From positions 1 through 64,000 of the forward strand of contig DATNIB010000041.1 of NCBI GenBank assembly GCA_035604685.1: DNA of 64,000 nt. Reading direction: 5' to 3'. Both the position numbers and the translations under genes were made by a program. The stretch comes from DATNIB01 sp035604685 (GTDB lineage: Bacteria > Actinomycetota > Acidimicrobiia > Acidimicrobiales > RAAP-2). Under the pieces are notes generated by a model. That model saw only the letters and a list, made by a program, of their open reading frames with translations, was not told the origin of the DNA and searched no databases. Within the stretch, counting starts at the first letter, position 1. The number at the start of each line of letters is the position of its first letter. Positions 8,259 through 17,209 of this stretch are shown here, one piece after another.

Positions 8259-10025
8259 TCACTCGGTGACCCTGATCCCGAGCTCGGCCAGGCTCTGGGG
8301 CGACAGCGCCTTCGGCGCCCCCGTCATGGGGTCCGAGCCGGACGCGGTCTTGGGGAAGGCGATGACCTCTCGGATGTTCTCCTCCTTGGCCAAGATGGCC
8401 ACCAGCCGGTCGATCCCGATGGCGAAACCGCCGTGGGGCGGCGCCCCGAAGCGGAAGGCCGAGAGCAAGAAGCCAAAGCGCGCCGCGGCGGTCTCCTCTG
8501 AGATGCCGAGGGCGCCGAACACCTGCTGCTGGACGTCGGCCCGGTGGATCCGGATGCTGCCCGAGCCGAGCTCCCAGCCGTTCAGCACCAGGTCGTAGCT
8601 CTGGGACCGCACGGCCAGCGGGTCGCTCTGCAGCTTGTCGAGGTCGTCGGGGTGCGGCATGGTGAACGGGTGGTGCGCCGGGATGGGCGCGCCGGTGTCG
8701 TCCAGCCCCTCGAAGAGCGGGAAGTCGACCACCCACACGTAGCGCAGCGGTCCCTCGCCGACCGGCCGGGCCCCGAGCTCGACGCGGAGCGCGCCGAGGA
8801 CCCGGCAGGCGAGCGGGTGCTCGTCGGCCACCACGAGGACGAGGTCGCCCGCCACCGCCCCGCTGGCCGAGACGAGGCCGGCCTGCTCGTCGGCCGAGAG
8901 GTGCCGGGCGAGCGGCGAGTCGAGGCCGACCGCGCCGTCGGTCGCGCTCACCCGGAACCAGGCCAGGCCCTTCGCCCCGAGCGCGCCGGCGCGTTCGACC
9001 AGCGCGTCGAGGCGCGAGCGCGCCAGGGCCGCGCCGCCGCCCACCACCATCGCCTTCACGCACGGAGCCGCGAGCGCGCGCACGGCGGTCGAGGCGAAGA
9101 CCGGCGTCAGGTCGCGGAGCGCCATGTCGAAGCGCAGGTCGGGCTTGTCGGTGCCGTAGCGGTCGAGGGCGTCGGTCCAGGTGATCGTGTCGAAGGGCCC
9201 CGGCCGCTCGCCGCGCACCGCCTCGGTCACCTCGCGCATGGCCTCGGTCACGAAGTCGAGCACGTCGTCGCGTGAGACGAACGAGGCCTCGAGGTCGAAC
9301 TGGGTGAACTCGAACTGCCGGTCGGCCCGGGGGTCCTCGTCGCGCAGGCAGCGGGCGATCTGGTAGTAGCGGTCGAGGCCCCCCACCATGAGCAACTGCT
9401 TGGCCAGCTGCGGGCTCTGGGGCAGGACGTAGAACGACCCGCGCTGGAGCCGGCTCGGCACCGCGAACTCCCTCGCCCCCTCGGGGGTGGGGGACCACAG
9501 CAGCGGTGTCTCTACCTCGCAGAACCCCTGGCGCTCCATCGAGCGCCGCAAGGCCGAGTTGACGGTCGCCCGCAGCCGCAGGTTGGCCTGCATGCGGGGT
9601 CGGCGCAGGTCGACGAAGCGGTGCCGCAGGCGGACCGGCTCGTCGGCGTCGGTCTCGTCCTCGACCGGGAAGGGCGGCGGCTGGGCCTCGGCCAGGATCT
9701 CGACGCGGCAGTCCCCGACCTCGATCTCGCCGGTCGAAAGGCGCGGGTTGACCGTGCCCTCGGGCCGGTGGCGCACCGTGCCGGTGACGGCCAGCACGTA
9801 CTCGCTGCGCACGTCGACGGAACCGTCGAGCACGCACTGGACGATGCCGCTGAAGTCCCGGAGGTCGACGAACGCCAGGTGCTCGCCGTGCTCGCGTCGG
9901 CGCGCCACCCAGCCGCAGAGCGCCACCGTGCGGCCGACGTCGGCCACCCCGAGCCGCCCGCACAGGGCGTCGCGCATGGCCGTCGGGCGCGCGTCGTCTG
10001 CGCCCGCGGTCTGCGGCGCGCTCAT
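8259..10025 (-). CDS. aspS: Aspartyl-tRNA synthetase
   Basis: 588 residues, the bacterial type. An N-terminal OB-fold anticodon-binding domain (VALCGWVARRREHGEHLAFVDLRD) precedes the class II core: motif 2 (YQIARCLRDEDPRADRQFEFTQFDLEASF), the bacterial GAD insertion (about 290-420) and motif 3 (GFAIGIDRLVAIL). Whether it is discriminating or also charges tRNA-Asn for an Asp-to-Asn amidation route cannot be told by eye. ATG 10025 overlaps the hisS stop (ATGA). An internal ATG at residue 17 (MRDALCG) would fit the conserved start of the fold better, so the first 16 residues are uncertain. Confidence 0.96.
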   Translation of the reverse strand: MSAPQTAGADDARPTAMRDALCGRLGVADVGRTVALCGWVARRREHGEHLAFVDLRDFSGIVQCVLDGSVDVRSEYVLAVTGTVRHRPEGTVNPRLSTGEIEVGDCRVEILAEAQPPPFPVEDETDADEPVRLRHRFVDLRRPRMQANLRLRATVNSALRRSMERQGFCEVETPLLWSPTPEGAREFAVPSRLQRGSFYVLPQSPQLAKQLLMVGGLDRYYQIARCLRDEDPRADRQFEFTQFDLEASFVSRDDVLDFVTEAMREVTEAVRGERPGPFDTITWTDALDRYGTDKPDLRFDMALRDLTPVFASTAVRALAAPCVKAMVVGGGAALARSRLDALVERAGALGAKGLAWFRVSATDGAVGLDSPLARHLSADEQAGLVSASGAVAGDLVLVVADEHPLACRVLGALRVELGARPVGEGPLRYVWVVDFPLFEGLDDTGAPIPAHHPFTMPHPDDLDKLQSDPLAVRSQSYDLVLNGWELGSGSIRIHRADVQQQVFGALGISEETAAARFGFLLSAFRFGAPPHGGFAIGIDRLVAILAKEENIREVIAFPKTASGSDPMTGAPKALSPQSLAELGIRVTE

Positions 10026-11293
10026 CGGCTCTCCCCCGCCCCCTCGGCCAACGCCCCCCGCACGGCGGCCACCACCTCGTCGACCGGCACCGGGTGCTGG
10101 TCGCCGGGCGTGCGCAGCGGCTTCAACTGCACCAGGCCGGCGGCCAGCTCCTCTGGGCCGACGATGAGGGCCAGCGCCGCCCCCGAGTGGTCAGCCGCCT
10201 TCAGCTGCGCCTTCATGGACCGGCCGTCGAAGGCCCGGTCCGCCGCCAGCCCGGCACCGCGCAGGACGGCCGTGAGCCGGCGGGCCGACTCGCCGCCCGC
10301 CGCATCCACCACGAAGGCGTCCAGCGGGCGCGCCGCGACCTTGAAAGCGCCCTCGGCGTCGCAGGCGAGCAGCACCCGCTCGATCCCGATCCCGAAGCCG
10401 ACGCCCGGCGTCGGCGGCCCGCCGAGGGCCGCCACCAGGCCGTCGTAGCGGCCGCCACCGCCCACGCCGTTCTGGGCCGCGTCGATCGCCGCCGAGGCGA
10501 ACTCGAAGGTGGTCCGGGTGTAGTAGTCGAGGCCGCGCACGAGCCGGTGGTTCAGCACGTAGTCGATGCCGAGGGCAAAGAGGCCGTCGCGCACGCGCGC
10601 GAAGTGCGGCGCGCAGTCGCGGCAGAGGTGGTCGACCAGGTGCGGCAGCGATTCGCTCACCTGCTGGCACTCGGCCCGCTTGCAGTCGAGGATGCGCAGC
10701 GGGTTAACGTCCGCCCGCGGGCGGTGCTCGTCGCAGAGCTCGTCGCGGCGCGCCGTCAGCTCGGCCCGCAGGAGCTCGAGGTAGGCGGGGCGGCAGCGCT
10801 CGTCGCCGATGGAGTTGATCGAGAGCGTGAGCCGGCGCAGCCCGACCGCCGCGAAGAACTCGGCGGCCAGCGCGATCACCTCTGTGTCGAGGTCGGCATC
10901 GGCCGGGCCCAGGGCCTCGATGCCCACCTGGTGGTGCTGGCGGTAGCGGCCGGCCTGGGGCCGCTCGTGGCGGAAGGACGGCGCCACGTACCAGGCCTTG
11001 AACGGCAGCGCGGGGCGGTGCTGCAGGTAGGCGCGCACGACCGGCGCGGTGCCCTCGGGCCGCAGCGCCAGCATCGTGCCGTCGCGGTCGGCGAACTCGT
11101 ACATCTCCTTGCCGACGACCTCGCTCTCCGCACCGATGCCGCGGCGGAAGACCGCCGCGTCCTCGATGATCGGCGTCTGGAGCAGGCCGTAGCCGGCCCG
11201 CTCGACGAGGCCGGCGAAGCACGCCACCAGGGCCTCCCAACGCGCGGACTCGGGTGGGAGCACATCGTGGGTCCCCCTCGGGGCGCGCGGCAT
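10022..11293 (-). CDS. hisS: Histidyl-tRNA synthetase
   Basis: 423 residues from ATG 11293, which begins right at the conserved PRGTHDVLPPES motif; a longer frame runs upstream to 11362 but would overlap rel. Class II signatures: YGLLQTPIIEDAAVF, LRPEGTAPVVRAYLQH (motif 2), RHERPQAGRYRQHHQVGIEALG, the HisRS-A histidine motif LVRGLDYYTRTTFEF, and GGGRYDGLVAALGGPPTPGVGFGIGIERVL (HisRS-B and motif 3). The C-terminal anticodon-binding domain is complete. It charges tRNA-His. It lies between rel and aspS. Confidence 0.96.
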   Translation of the reverse strand: MPRAPRGTHDVLPPESARWEALVACFAGLVERAGYGLLQTPIIEDAAVFRRGIGAESEVVGKEMYEFADRDGTMLALRPEGTAPVVRAYLQHRPALPFKAWYVAPSFRHERPQAGRYRQHHQVGIEALGPADADLDTEVIALAAEFFAAVGLRRLTLSINSIGDERCRPAYLELLRAELTARRDELCDEHRPRADVNPLRILDCKRAECQQVSESLPHLVDHLCRDCAPHFARVRDGLFALGIDYVLNHRLVRGLDYYTRTTFEFASAAIDAAQNGVGGGGRYDGLVAALGGPPTPGVGFGIGIERVLLACDAEGAFKVAARPLDAFVVDAAGGESARRLTAVLRGAGLAADRAFDGRSMKAQLKAADHSGAALALIVGPEELAAGLVQLKPLRTPGDQHPVPVDEVVAAVRGALAEGAGESR

Positions 11294-11318
11294 CACCGCG
11301 CCACCGCTCACCGCGGGC

Positions 11319-13541
11319 TCACGGGCGCTTGCCGGGCAGCAGCCGATAGGCGTCGAAGACACCGTCGAGGTGCTTGAGCGAGCCCACCAGCGAGTGCAGA
11401 TGCGTGGGGTCGGCCAGCTCCACGTCGAAGGCCATCCGGCTCACCCGGTCCGCCGTGGTCGCGGTGCGGGCGGCCACGATGTTGAGGTGGTGCTCGGAGA
11501 CCACGCGGCTCACGTCGGCCAACAGACGCGAGCGGTCGAAGGCCAACACCTCGAGGGTGGCCACGAAGACCCCCTCGCCGCCGCGGTCCCACTCCACCTC
11601 GATCAGGCGCTCGTGGGCGCCGCGGGTGAGGGCCAACGCGTTGGCGCAGTCCGTCCGGTGCACCGACACGCCCCGGCCCTGGGTGACGAAGCCCATGATC
11701 TCGTCGCCCGGCACCGGCGTGCAGCACCGCGCTAGGTGCACCATCACGTCGTCGAGGCCCTCGACGTAGACGCCGGCCCCCGAGCGCCGGCCCGAGCGCA
11801 GCGAGCGGGCCCCGCGCGTGGCGGTCGTCGGCAGCTGCTCCTCCACGCCGCCCGAAAGCTCGCGGGCCAGCCGCTGGACGATCGACTGGGTGGAGACCTG
11901 ATTCTCGCCGATCGCCGCGTACAGGGCCTCGGTGTCGGCCAGGTTGATCGAGTCGGCCACCTGCGCCAGGGAGACCGAGCCCAGGATCTTCTGGTGCGGG
12001 AGGCCGGCCCGGCGCAGCGCCTTCACCAGCTCCTCGCGACCGTTCTCGATGGCGTCCTCGCGGCGCTCCCGGCTGAACCACTGCCGGATCTTGTTGCGGG
12101 CCCGCGAGGAGGCCACCAGCTTCAGCCAGTCGCGCGAGGGCGCGGCCGAGGCCGACTTGGAGGTGAAGATCTCGACCGTGTCGGCGGAGCTCAACTGGGT
12201 GTCGAGCGGGACCAGGCGGCCGTTCACCCGGGCGCCGATGCAGCGGTGGCCGACCTCGGTGTGGATGGCGTAGGCGAAGTCGACGGGGGTGGAGCGCGCC
12301 GGCAGGGCGATGACCTTGCCCTTGGGCGTGAAGATGTAGACCTCGTCCTGTTCCAGGTCGAACTTCAGGGCCTGGAGGAACTCGACCGGGTCGGTCGTCT
12401 CCTGCTCCACGTCGGCCAGGCGCTGCATCCAGGCCATGTCCGCCGAGGCGTGGGCCTTGTCCTTGTAGCCCCAGTGGGCGGCGATGCCGTACTCGGCGCG
12501 CCGGTGCATCTCCTCGGTGCGCACCTGCACCTCGATCGGTTTGCCGTTCAGGCCCACCACCGTCGTGTGCAGCGACTGGTAGAGGTTGAACTTCGGCGTG
12601 TTGATGTAGTCCTTGAAGCGCCCCTGGACGGGGGGCCAGATGGCGTGGATGGCGCCGAGCGCCGCCCAGCAGTCCTTCTCGGCCGCCACGACCACGCGGA
12701 TCGCCACCAGGTCGTGGATGTCGTCGAACTCGCGCCCGCGCACGACCATCTTCTCGTAGATGCTCCACAGGTGCTTCGGCCGCCCGGTCACCTCGGCCTC
12801 GATGCCGGCCGCGGCCAGGCGCTCGCGCACGGCGACGAGGACCTTGGCCAGGTCCTCCTCTCGCTGGGGGGCGCGGGCGGCCACCATCTGCTCGATCTCG
12901 GCGTAGCGCTTCGGGTGCAACGTGGCGAAGGCCAGGTCCTCCAGCTGCCACTTCACCTGCTGGACCCCGAGGCGGTGCGCCAGCGGTGCATAGACGTCGA
13001 AGGTCTCCTGCGCGGTGCGGCGCTGCTTCCAGTCGGCCATGACCGCCAGCGTCTGCATGTTGTGCAGGCGGTCCGCCAGCTTGATGAGGAGCACCCGCCA
13101 GTCGCTCGCCATCGCCACCAGCATCTTGCGGATGGTGGCGGCCTGCTGGGCCTCCTTCGAGTCGAACTGCAGCCGGTCGAGCTTGGTGACCCCGTCGACC
13201 ACCCGGGCGACCACCGGGCCGAACTCCGACGCGATCGAATCGAGCGTGAGGCCCGTGTCCTCGACGGCGTCGTGCAGCAGGGCGGCGGCGACGGTCGGGG
13301 CGTCGAGGCCGAGGCCGGCCACGATCGTGGCGACGGCCACCGGGTGGGTGATGTAGGGCTCGCCGGAGCGCCGGAACTGGCCCTCGTGGGCGGCGATGGC
13401 GGTCTCGCCGGCCCGCCGGATGAGGGTCGTATCCTCGTCGGGGCGGTGGTCGGCCACCGCCCGCAGGATCGGGGTGAGAAGCTCCTCGAGCGCGCTCGAC
13501 GGAGCATCGGGCGTCGGCGAAACCCGGGCCAGGGTCACCAT
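11319..13541 (-). CDS. relA: Bifunctional (p)ppGpp synthetase/hydrolase Rel
   Basis: 740 residues with all domains of long RSH enzymes. The HD hydrolase domain (about 40-210) has YITHP, LLHDAVEDTG and KLADRLHNMQTL. The synthetase domain has RFKDYINTPKFNLYQSLHTTVVG; RFKD rather than EFDD is the signature of bifunctional Rel. TGS follows (VYIFTPKGKVIALPARSTPVDFAYAIHTEVGHR), then the zinc-finger region (HLARCCTPVPGDEIMGFVTQGRGVSVHRTDC) and a C-terminal ACT domain. A TAGCGT box at 13548-13553 sits 6 bases before the ATG, suggesting a leaderless transcript, although GGAGGG also occupies those six bases. It makes and degrades the stringent-response alarmone on the ribosome. Confidence 0.96.
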   Translation of the reverse strand: MVTLARVSPTPDAPSSALEELLTPILRAVADHRPDEDTTLIRRAGETAIAAHEGQFRRSGEPYITHPVAVATIVAGLGLDAPTVAAALLHDAVEDTGLTLDSIASEFGPVVARVVDGVTKLDRLQFDSKEAQQAATIRKMLVAMASDWRVLLIKLADRLHNMQTLAVMADWKQRRTAQETFDVYAPLAHRLGVQQVKWQLEDLAFATLHPKRYAEIEQMVAARAPQREEDLAKVLVAVRERLAAAGIEAEVTGRPKHLWSIYEKMVVRGREFDDIHDLVAIRVVVAAEKDCWAALGAIHAIWPPVQGRFKDYINTPKFNLYQSLHTTVVGLNGKPIEVQVRTEEMHRRAEYGIAAHWGYKDKAHASADMAWMQRLADVEQETTDPVEFLQALKFDLEQDEVYIFTPKGKVIALPARSTPVDFAYAIHTEVGHRCIGARVNGRLVPLDTQLSSADTVEIFTSKSASAAPSRDWLKLVASSRARNKIRQWFSRERREDAIENGREELVKALRRAGLPHQKILGSVSLAQVADSINLADTEALYAAIGENQVSTQSIVQRLARELSGGVEEQLPTTATRGARSLRSGRRSGAGVYVEGLDDVMVHLARCCTPVPGDEIMGFVTQGRGVSVHRTDCANALALTRGAHERLIEVEWDRGGEGVFVATLEVLAFDRSRLLADVSRVVSEHHLNIVAARTATTADRVSRMAFDVELADPTHLHSLVGSLKHLDGVFDAYRLLPGKRP

Positions 13542-13547
13542 CCCTCC

Positions 13548-13553
13548 ACGCTA
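13548..13553 (-). promoter_or_regulatory. Predicted -10 box for a leaderless rel transcript
   Basis: TAGCGT on the minus strand ends 6 bases before the rel ATG. No convincing -35 was seen. The same TANNNT-(6 to 8 bases)-start arrangement recurs at seven other genes in this window. Confidence 0.45.
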
Positions 13554-13589
13554 CTCGACCGCCTCAGGCACGAAGCGGTCCGACCCTGG

Positions 13590-15080
13590 TCAGCGGCGCT
13601 TCCGGCCGCCCTTGCCGCCCCGTTTGCGCGGCGGGGGCCGGCGCGCGCCCGACGCCCCGCCCGGGCGCGGGCGGCTGGTTCCCCCACCACCGCGGGCGGC
13701 GGCTCCGTTGCCGGTCGCCTCGGGCGCGGCGGCCCGCGCCGCGCTGGTCTGGGCCCGCCCGTCGCGGGCCGCCCCCGGACGCAGCGTCCCCTGCCGCTGG
13801 ACCCGCCCGGCCGACCGGGCGGTGCCGGTGGTCGCCGAGGCGCCGACCAGCAGCGCGGCCGCGCTCGGCGTGAGCAGCCCCAGCCGGTCGCCACGTGAGT
13901 CGAGGCGCTGGCGGATGGCGGCGTAGCGGCCCTCGCGCTCCTTCAGCATGGCCAGGATGGGCGACGCGATGAAGATGGAGGAGTAGGCCCCCGACAAGAG
14001 CCCTACGAACAGCGCCAGGCCGTAGTTCTGCAGGGTGGTGGCCCCGAGCAGCTCGGCGCCGATGACGAGGACGGCCAGCACCGGCAGGATGGCGACGAGC
14101 GAGGTGTTGATCGATCGGGCCAGCGTCTGGTTCATCGAGAGGTTGACCATCTCGGTGTAGGTCATGCGTCCCGACGCGCCCAGGCCCTTGGCGTTGTCCC
14201 GGACGCGGTCGAACACGACCACCGTGTCGTAGAGGGAGTACCCGAGGATGGTCAGGATGGCGATGACCGTGTCGGGAGACACCGAGAAGCCGGCCAGCGA
14301 GAACACACCGACGGTCACGGCCAGGTCGTGGAGCATGGCGATGAAGGCCGCCAGCGCCATCTTGGGCTCGAACCGGAAGCTGATGTAGATCACCACCACG
14401 ATGAAGAAGGTGATGAGCGCGAGGAGGGCGCGGTTGGTCACCTGGCCGCCCCAGGTCGGTCCCACCTGATCCTGGGAGACGTTGTTGACCGAGGTGCGGC
14501 CGAGCCGGGCCAGCGCCGCCGTGACGTTGTTGTCGATGGTGCTCTGCTGGCCCGACGAGAGCGTGTTCAGGTCGTCTGAGACCTGGACGGTGCTGGACCC
14601 CAGGATCTCGACCGTCGGGTTGGAGAGGCCGGCCGCCGTCACCGCGTTCTCGGCCTGGGTCTGGCTCACGTTGGGGGCCAGCACCGTCCACGACGTGCCG
14701 CCCTTGAAGTCGATCCCGAGGTTGAGCCCACGCGTGCCGAGCGAGATCAGGCCGGCCACGATGATGATCCCCGAGAGGAGGAACCACAGGCGGCGCCGAC
14801 CGACGAAGTCGAACTTCGTGTCGCCGCGGTACATGCGCATGAAGGCGCGCGGCCTCCGGCCGTTCCCTTCCGCCGCGTGGCGCATGCGCCGCCGCGCCGG
14901 CCTGCGCTCCCTCGGGTCGTCGTAGGACTCCTCGAGCTCGATCTCGTCGTCGAGCTCGGCCTCGTCGAACTGGGCCCCGTCCAGGCCGTCTCCGTTCTCC
15001 GCTTCGCTCTCGCCCTGCTCGTCGGCGCGCGTAACCTCGAGGTTGGCCAGGTTCGGGTCGAAGCGCTCCGTCGGGCTCAC
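13590..15080 (-). CDS. secF: Protein translocase subunit SecF
   Basis: 496 residues, much longer than the usual 300-400. The core has a first membrane helix (LWFLLSGIIIVAGLISLGT), the SecF motif LNLGIDFKGGTSW, a periplasmic loop, and five more helices with FRFEPKMALAAFIAMLHDL, ILTILGYSLYDTVVVFDRVRDN and SMNQTLARSINTS. It acts with SecD to complete proton-driven export through SecYEG. Odd features: an acidic N-terminal extension of about 75 residues (DEAELDDEIELEES) and a low-complexity Ala/Gly/Arg tail ending GGKGGRKRR. GTG start overlaps the secD stop (GTGA). Confidence 0.94.
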   Translation of the reverse strand: MSPTERFDPNLANLEVTRADEQGESEAENGDGLDGAQFDEAELDDEIELEESYDDPRERRPARRRMRHAAEGNGRRPRAFMRMYRGDTKFDFVGRRRLWFLLSGIIIVAGLISLGTRGLNLGIDFKGGTSWTVLAPNVSQTQAENAVTAAGLSNPTVEILGSSTVQVSDDLNTLSSGQQSTIDNNVTAALARLGRTSVNNVSQDQVGPTWGGQVTNRALLALITFFIVVVIYISFRFEPKMALAAFIAMLHDLAVTVGVFSLAGFSVSPDTVIAILTILGYSLYDTVVVFDRVRDNAKGLGASGRMTYTEMVNLSMNQTLARSINTSLVAILPVLAVLVIGAELLGATTLQNYGLALFVGLLSGAYSSIFIASPILAMLKEREGRYAAIRQRLDSRGDRLGLLTPSAAALLVGASATTGTARSAGRVQRQGTLRPGAARDGRAQTSAARAAAPEATGNGAAARGGGGTSRPRPGGASGARRPPPRKRGGKGGRKRR

Positions 15081-16639
15081 GCTTCGGCCCCCGTCTGCAC
15101 CGCCAGGCCCCGGGAGATCCCAAAGCGGGCCGAGGAGAGCCGCTCGTTGCGACCGAGCAGCACCACGAGCGGCCGCGTGAAGAAGTAGGTCATGAAGACG
15201 TCGAGCAGGGTCGAGAGCCCGAGGAAGAAGGCGAAGCCCTTCACCTCGCCGATGGCCAGGATGAACAGCACGGCGGCGGCGGCGAAGGAGACGAGGTCGG
15301 CCGCCAGCACGGTGCGCCAGGCGCTCTGGAAGCCACGGTCCACACTGGTGCGGACGGTCCGGCCCGAGCGGGTCTCATCTTTCAATCGTTCGAAGTACAC
15401 GATGTAGGAGTCGACGGTGATACCGATCGACACGATGATCCCGGTGACCCCCGCCAGGTCGAAGCTCGGCGCGATCGAGGTGTGCCCCAGGGCCGAGATG
15501 ATCGACCACAAGAGCGCGCCGGTCACCGCCAGCCCCGACAGGACGACCACTCCCAGCAGGCGGTAGTAGACGATCGTGTAGAGGAGGACGAGCAGGAGGC
15601 CGGCGACCCCGGCGCCCAGCCCGGCCTTGAGCGCCGAGCTCCCGAGGGTGGGCGAGACCGTCTCGGTGGTGAGCGGGTTGAGGCGCACCGGCAGGGAGCC
15701 GAACTGCATGGCGAGGGCGAGGTTCTTGGCGTTGGCCTCGGTGAAGCTGGACCCGCTGATCTGACCCTGGCCGGCGAACGAGGTGAAGCTTGCCTGGGTC
15801 GGCTGGATGATCGGGGCGGACTGGACGATCCCGTCCAGCTCGATGGCGACCTCCTGGTGGAAGTTGGCCTGCGCCAGCTTGTCGAAGCCGGGCGAGCCCG
15901 ATCCGGTCAGCGTGTAGTTGACGACCCAGTTGCCGAGCGAGTCCACCTGGGCGTTGGCCCCCTTGACCGCGTGACCGGTGAGGGGGGATACACCGAGGAG
16001 ATAGCGGGCGCCGCCGCTGCCGGGGAGCCCGGGCAAGAGGACGACCTTGCCCGCCGCGTCCTTCGTGCTGGGCGTCGACGGGTAGACGGCCAGCGCGGGG
16101 TCTTCTGGGATGTTGTTGGTCGGGTTGCCCTGCGCGTTGAAGGCTCCGAGGTTGGCCGCCGTGATCTGGTACTGCGCCTGACACGAGTTGGGCAGCGCCA
16201 GGGGCTGTCCCTTGGCCTGGGCCTTGGCCTGCTTGGCCGCCGCCGGGCTGTAGGCGGGGGCCGTGCAGAGCACCGGCCGGAACAGGAGCTGCGCGGTCTG
16301 GCCGATCGTCTTCAGTACGGCCCGCCCGTTCTTCACGCCCGGGATCTGGACGACGATGTCGCCGCCCTGGGTGGACACCTGGGCACCCGACACGCCGATA
16401 CCGGCCACCCGGTTGCTGAGCACGCTGACGGTCTCGGACAGGTCCGACGACGACACCTTGTGGGCGGGCCGGTAGGTGACGGAGAGTCCGCCGGCCAGAT
16501 CGAGGCCGAGCTTCGGCTTCCACCGGGCGGCGAGGCTGCCGCCGAGCGAGGCGACGGCGACCACCACCACCAGCAGCAGGCTGATGACCAGGGCGCGCTG
16601 CCGTCGGGACTGCGAGCGCGACGGCGCCCTCATGCTCAT
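15077..16639 (-). CDS. secD: Protein translocase subunit SecD
   Basis: 520 residues. The N-terminal membrane helix (ALVISLLLVVVVAVASLGGSLA) is followed by the SecD signature LGLDLAGGLSVTYRP and the P1 periplasmic domain (NRVAGIGVSGAQVSTQGGDIVVQIPG). The C-terminal half has the remaining membrane helices and a VTGIIVSIGITVDSYIVYFERLKDE motif. It pairs with SecF downstream and YajC upstream; all three overlap by four bases, so they form one translationally coupled export operon. ATG 16639 starts in ATGA with the yajC stop; ATG 16633 is an alternative. Confidence 0.95.
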   Translation of the reverse strand: MSMRAPSRSQSRRQRALVISLLLVVVVAVASLGGSLAARWKPKLGLDLAGGLSVTYRPAHKVSSSDLSETVSVLSNRVAGIGVSGAQVSTQGGDIVVQIPGVKNGRAVLKTIGQTAQLLFRPVLCTAPAYSPAAAKQAKAQAKGQPLALPNSCQAQYQITAANLGAFNAQGNPTNNIPEDPALAVYPSTPSTKDAAGKVVLLPGLPGSGGARYLLGVSPLTGHAVKGANAQVDSLGNWVVNYTLTGSGSPGFDKLAQANFHQEVAIELDGIVQSAPIIQPTQASFTSFAGQGQISGSSFTEANAKNLALAMQFGSLPVRLNPLTTETVSPTLGSSALKAGLGAGVAGLLLVLLYTIVYYRLLGVVVLSGLAVTGALLWSIISALGHTSIAPSFDLAGVTGIIVSIGITVDSYIVYFERLKDETRSGRTVRTSVDRGFQSAWRTVLAADLVSFAAAAVLFILAIGEVKGFAFFLGLSTLLDVFMTYFFTRPLVVLLGRNERLSSARFGISRGLAVQTGAEA

Positions 16640-17103
16640 GTCCCGGAGCCCTCGCCGGGCTGGCTGTCCGAGGAACCGTCGGTCCCGCCGTCGTGCTCGT
16701 TCTCGTCGTGGTCGTCCTCGTCCTCGACGTCATCGTCGTCATCGTCGTCGGCGACGGGTGGCTCGATCTTGCGGGTGATCGCCGAGCGGACCACGACCAT
16801 GCGCGACGGGGTGGCGCCGAACGAAGCCAGCGAGTCGGCGCCGCCCGATTCGATGACCAGCCGGTCGTCGTGGGCCTCGACCACCTTGCCGATGATCCCG
16901 CCCGCCGTGAGGACCTCGTCGCCCACGTTGATCGACGACGTGTGCTCACGCTGGCGCCGGGCGCGCTGCTGCTGGGGGCGCAGGAACAAGAAGTACACCG
17001 CGCCGACGATGACCACGATGAAGATCAACGAGAACGGGTTCGCCGAGGTCTTCTTGGCCGCGGTGGCGGCCAACGTCGGGGCCAGGGTGAGGAGGGCGAT
17101 CAC
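16636..17103 (-). CDS. yajC: Preprotein translocase subunit YajC with long acidic tail
   Basis: 155 residues from GTG. A short N-terminus leads into one membrane helix (about 24-42, FSLIFIVVIVGAVYFLFLRP), then the conserved QQQRARRQREHTSSINVGDEVLTAGGIIGKVV region of YajC. Family knowledge: a small accessory of the SecDF complex. Unusual here is the last 45 residues, a tail dominated by Asp, Glu, His and Gly (a run of seven Asp, then VEDEDDHDENEHDGG), which should be cytoplasmic and disordered. It is first in the yajC-secD-secF operon. Confidence 0.9.
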   Translation of the reverse strand: MIALLTLAPTLAATAAKKTSANPFSLIFIVVIVGAVYFLFLRPQQQRARRQREHTSSINVGDEVLTAGGIIGKVVEAHDDRLVIESGGADSLASFGATPSRMVVVRSAITRKIEPPVADDDDDDDVEDEDDHDENEHDGGTDGSSDSQPGEGSGT

Positions 17104-17209
17104 CGGGCAACCCCCGCCGCGCGCGTCCGATGGCTCAGTCTCCGCACAGGAGGGACACCATACTCCAGGCCCGCTCGGCCCCGGCCGTCGTGGGCGGCCC
17201 CGGCAAGCC

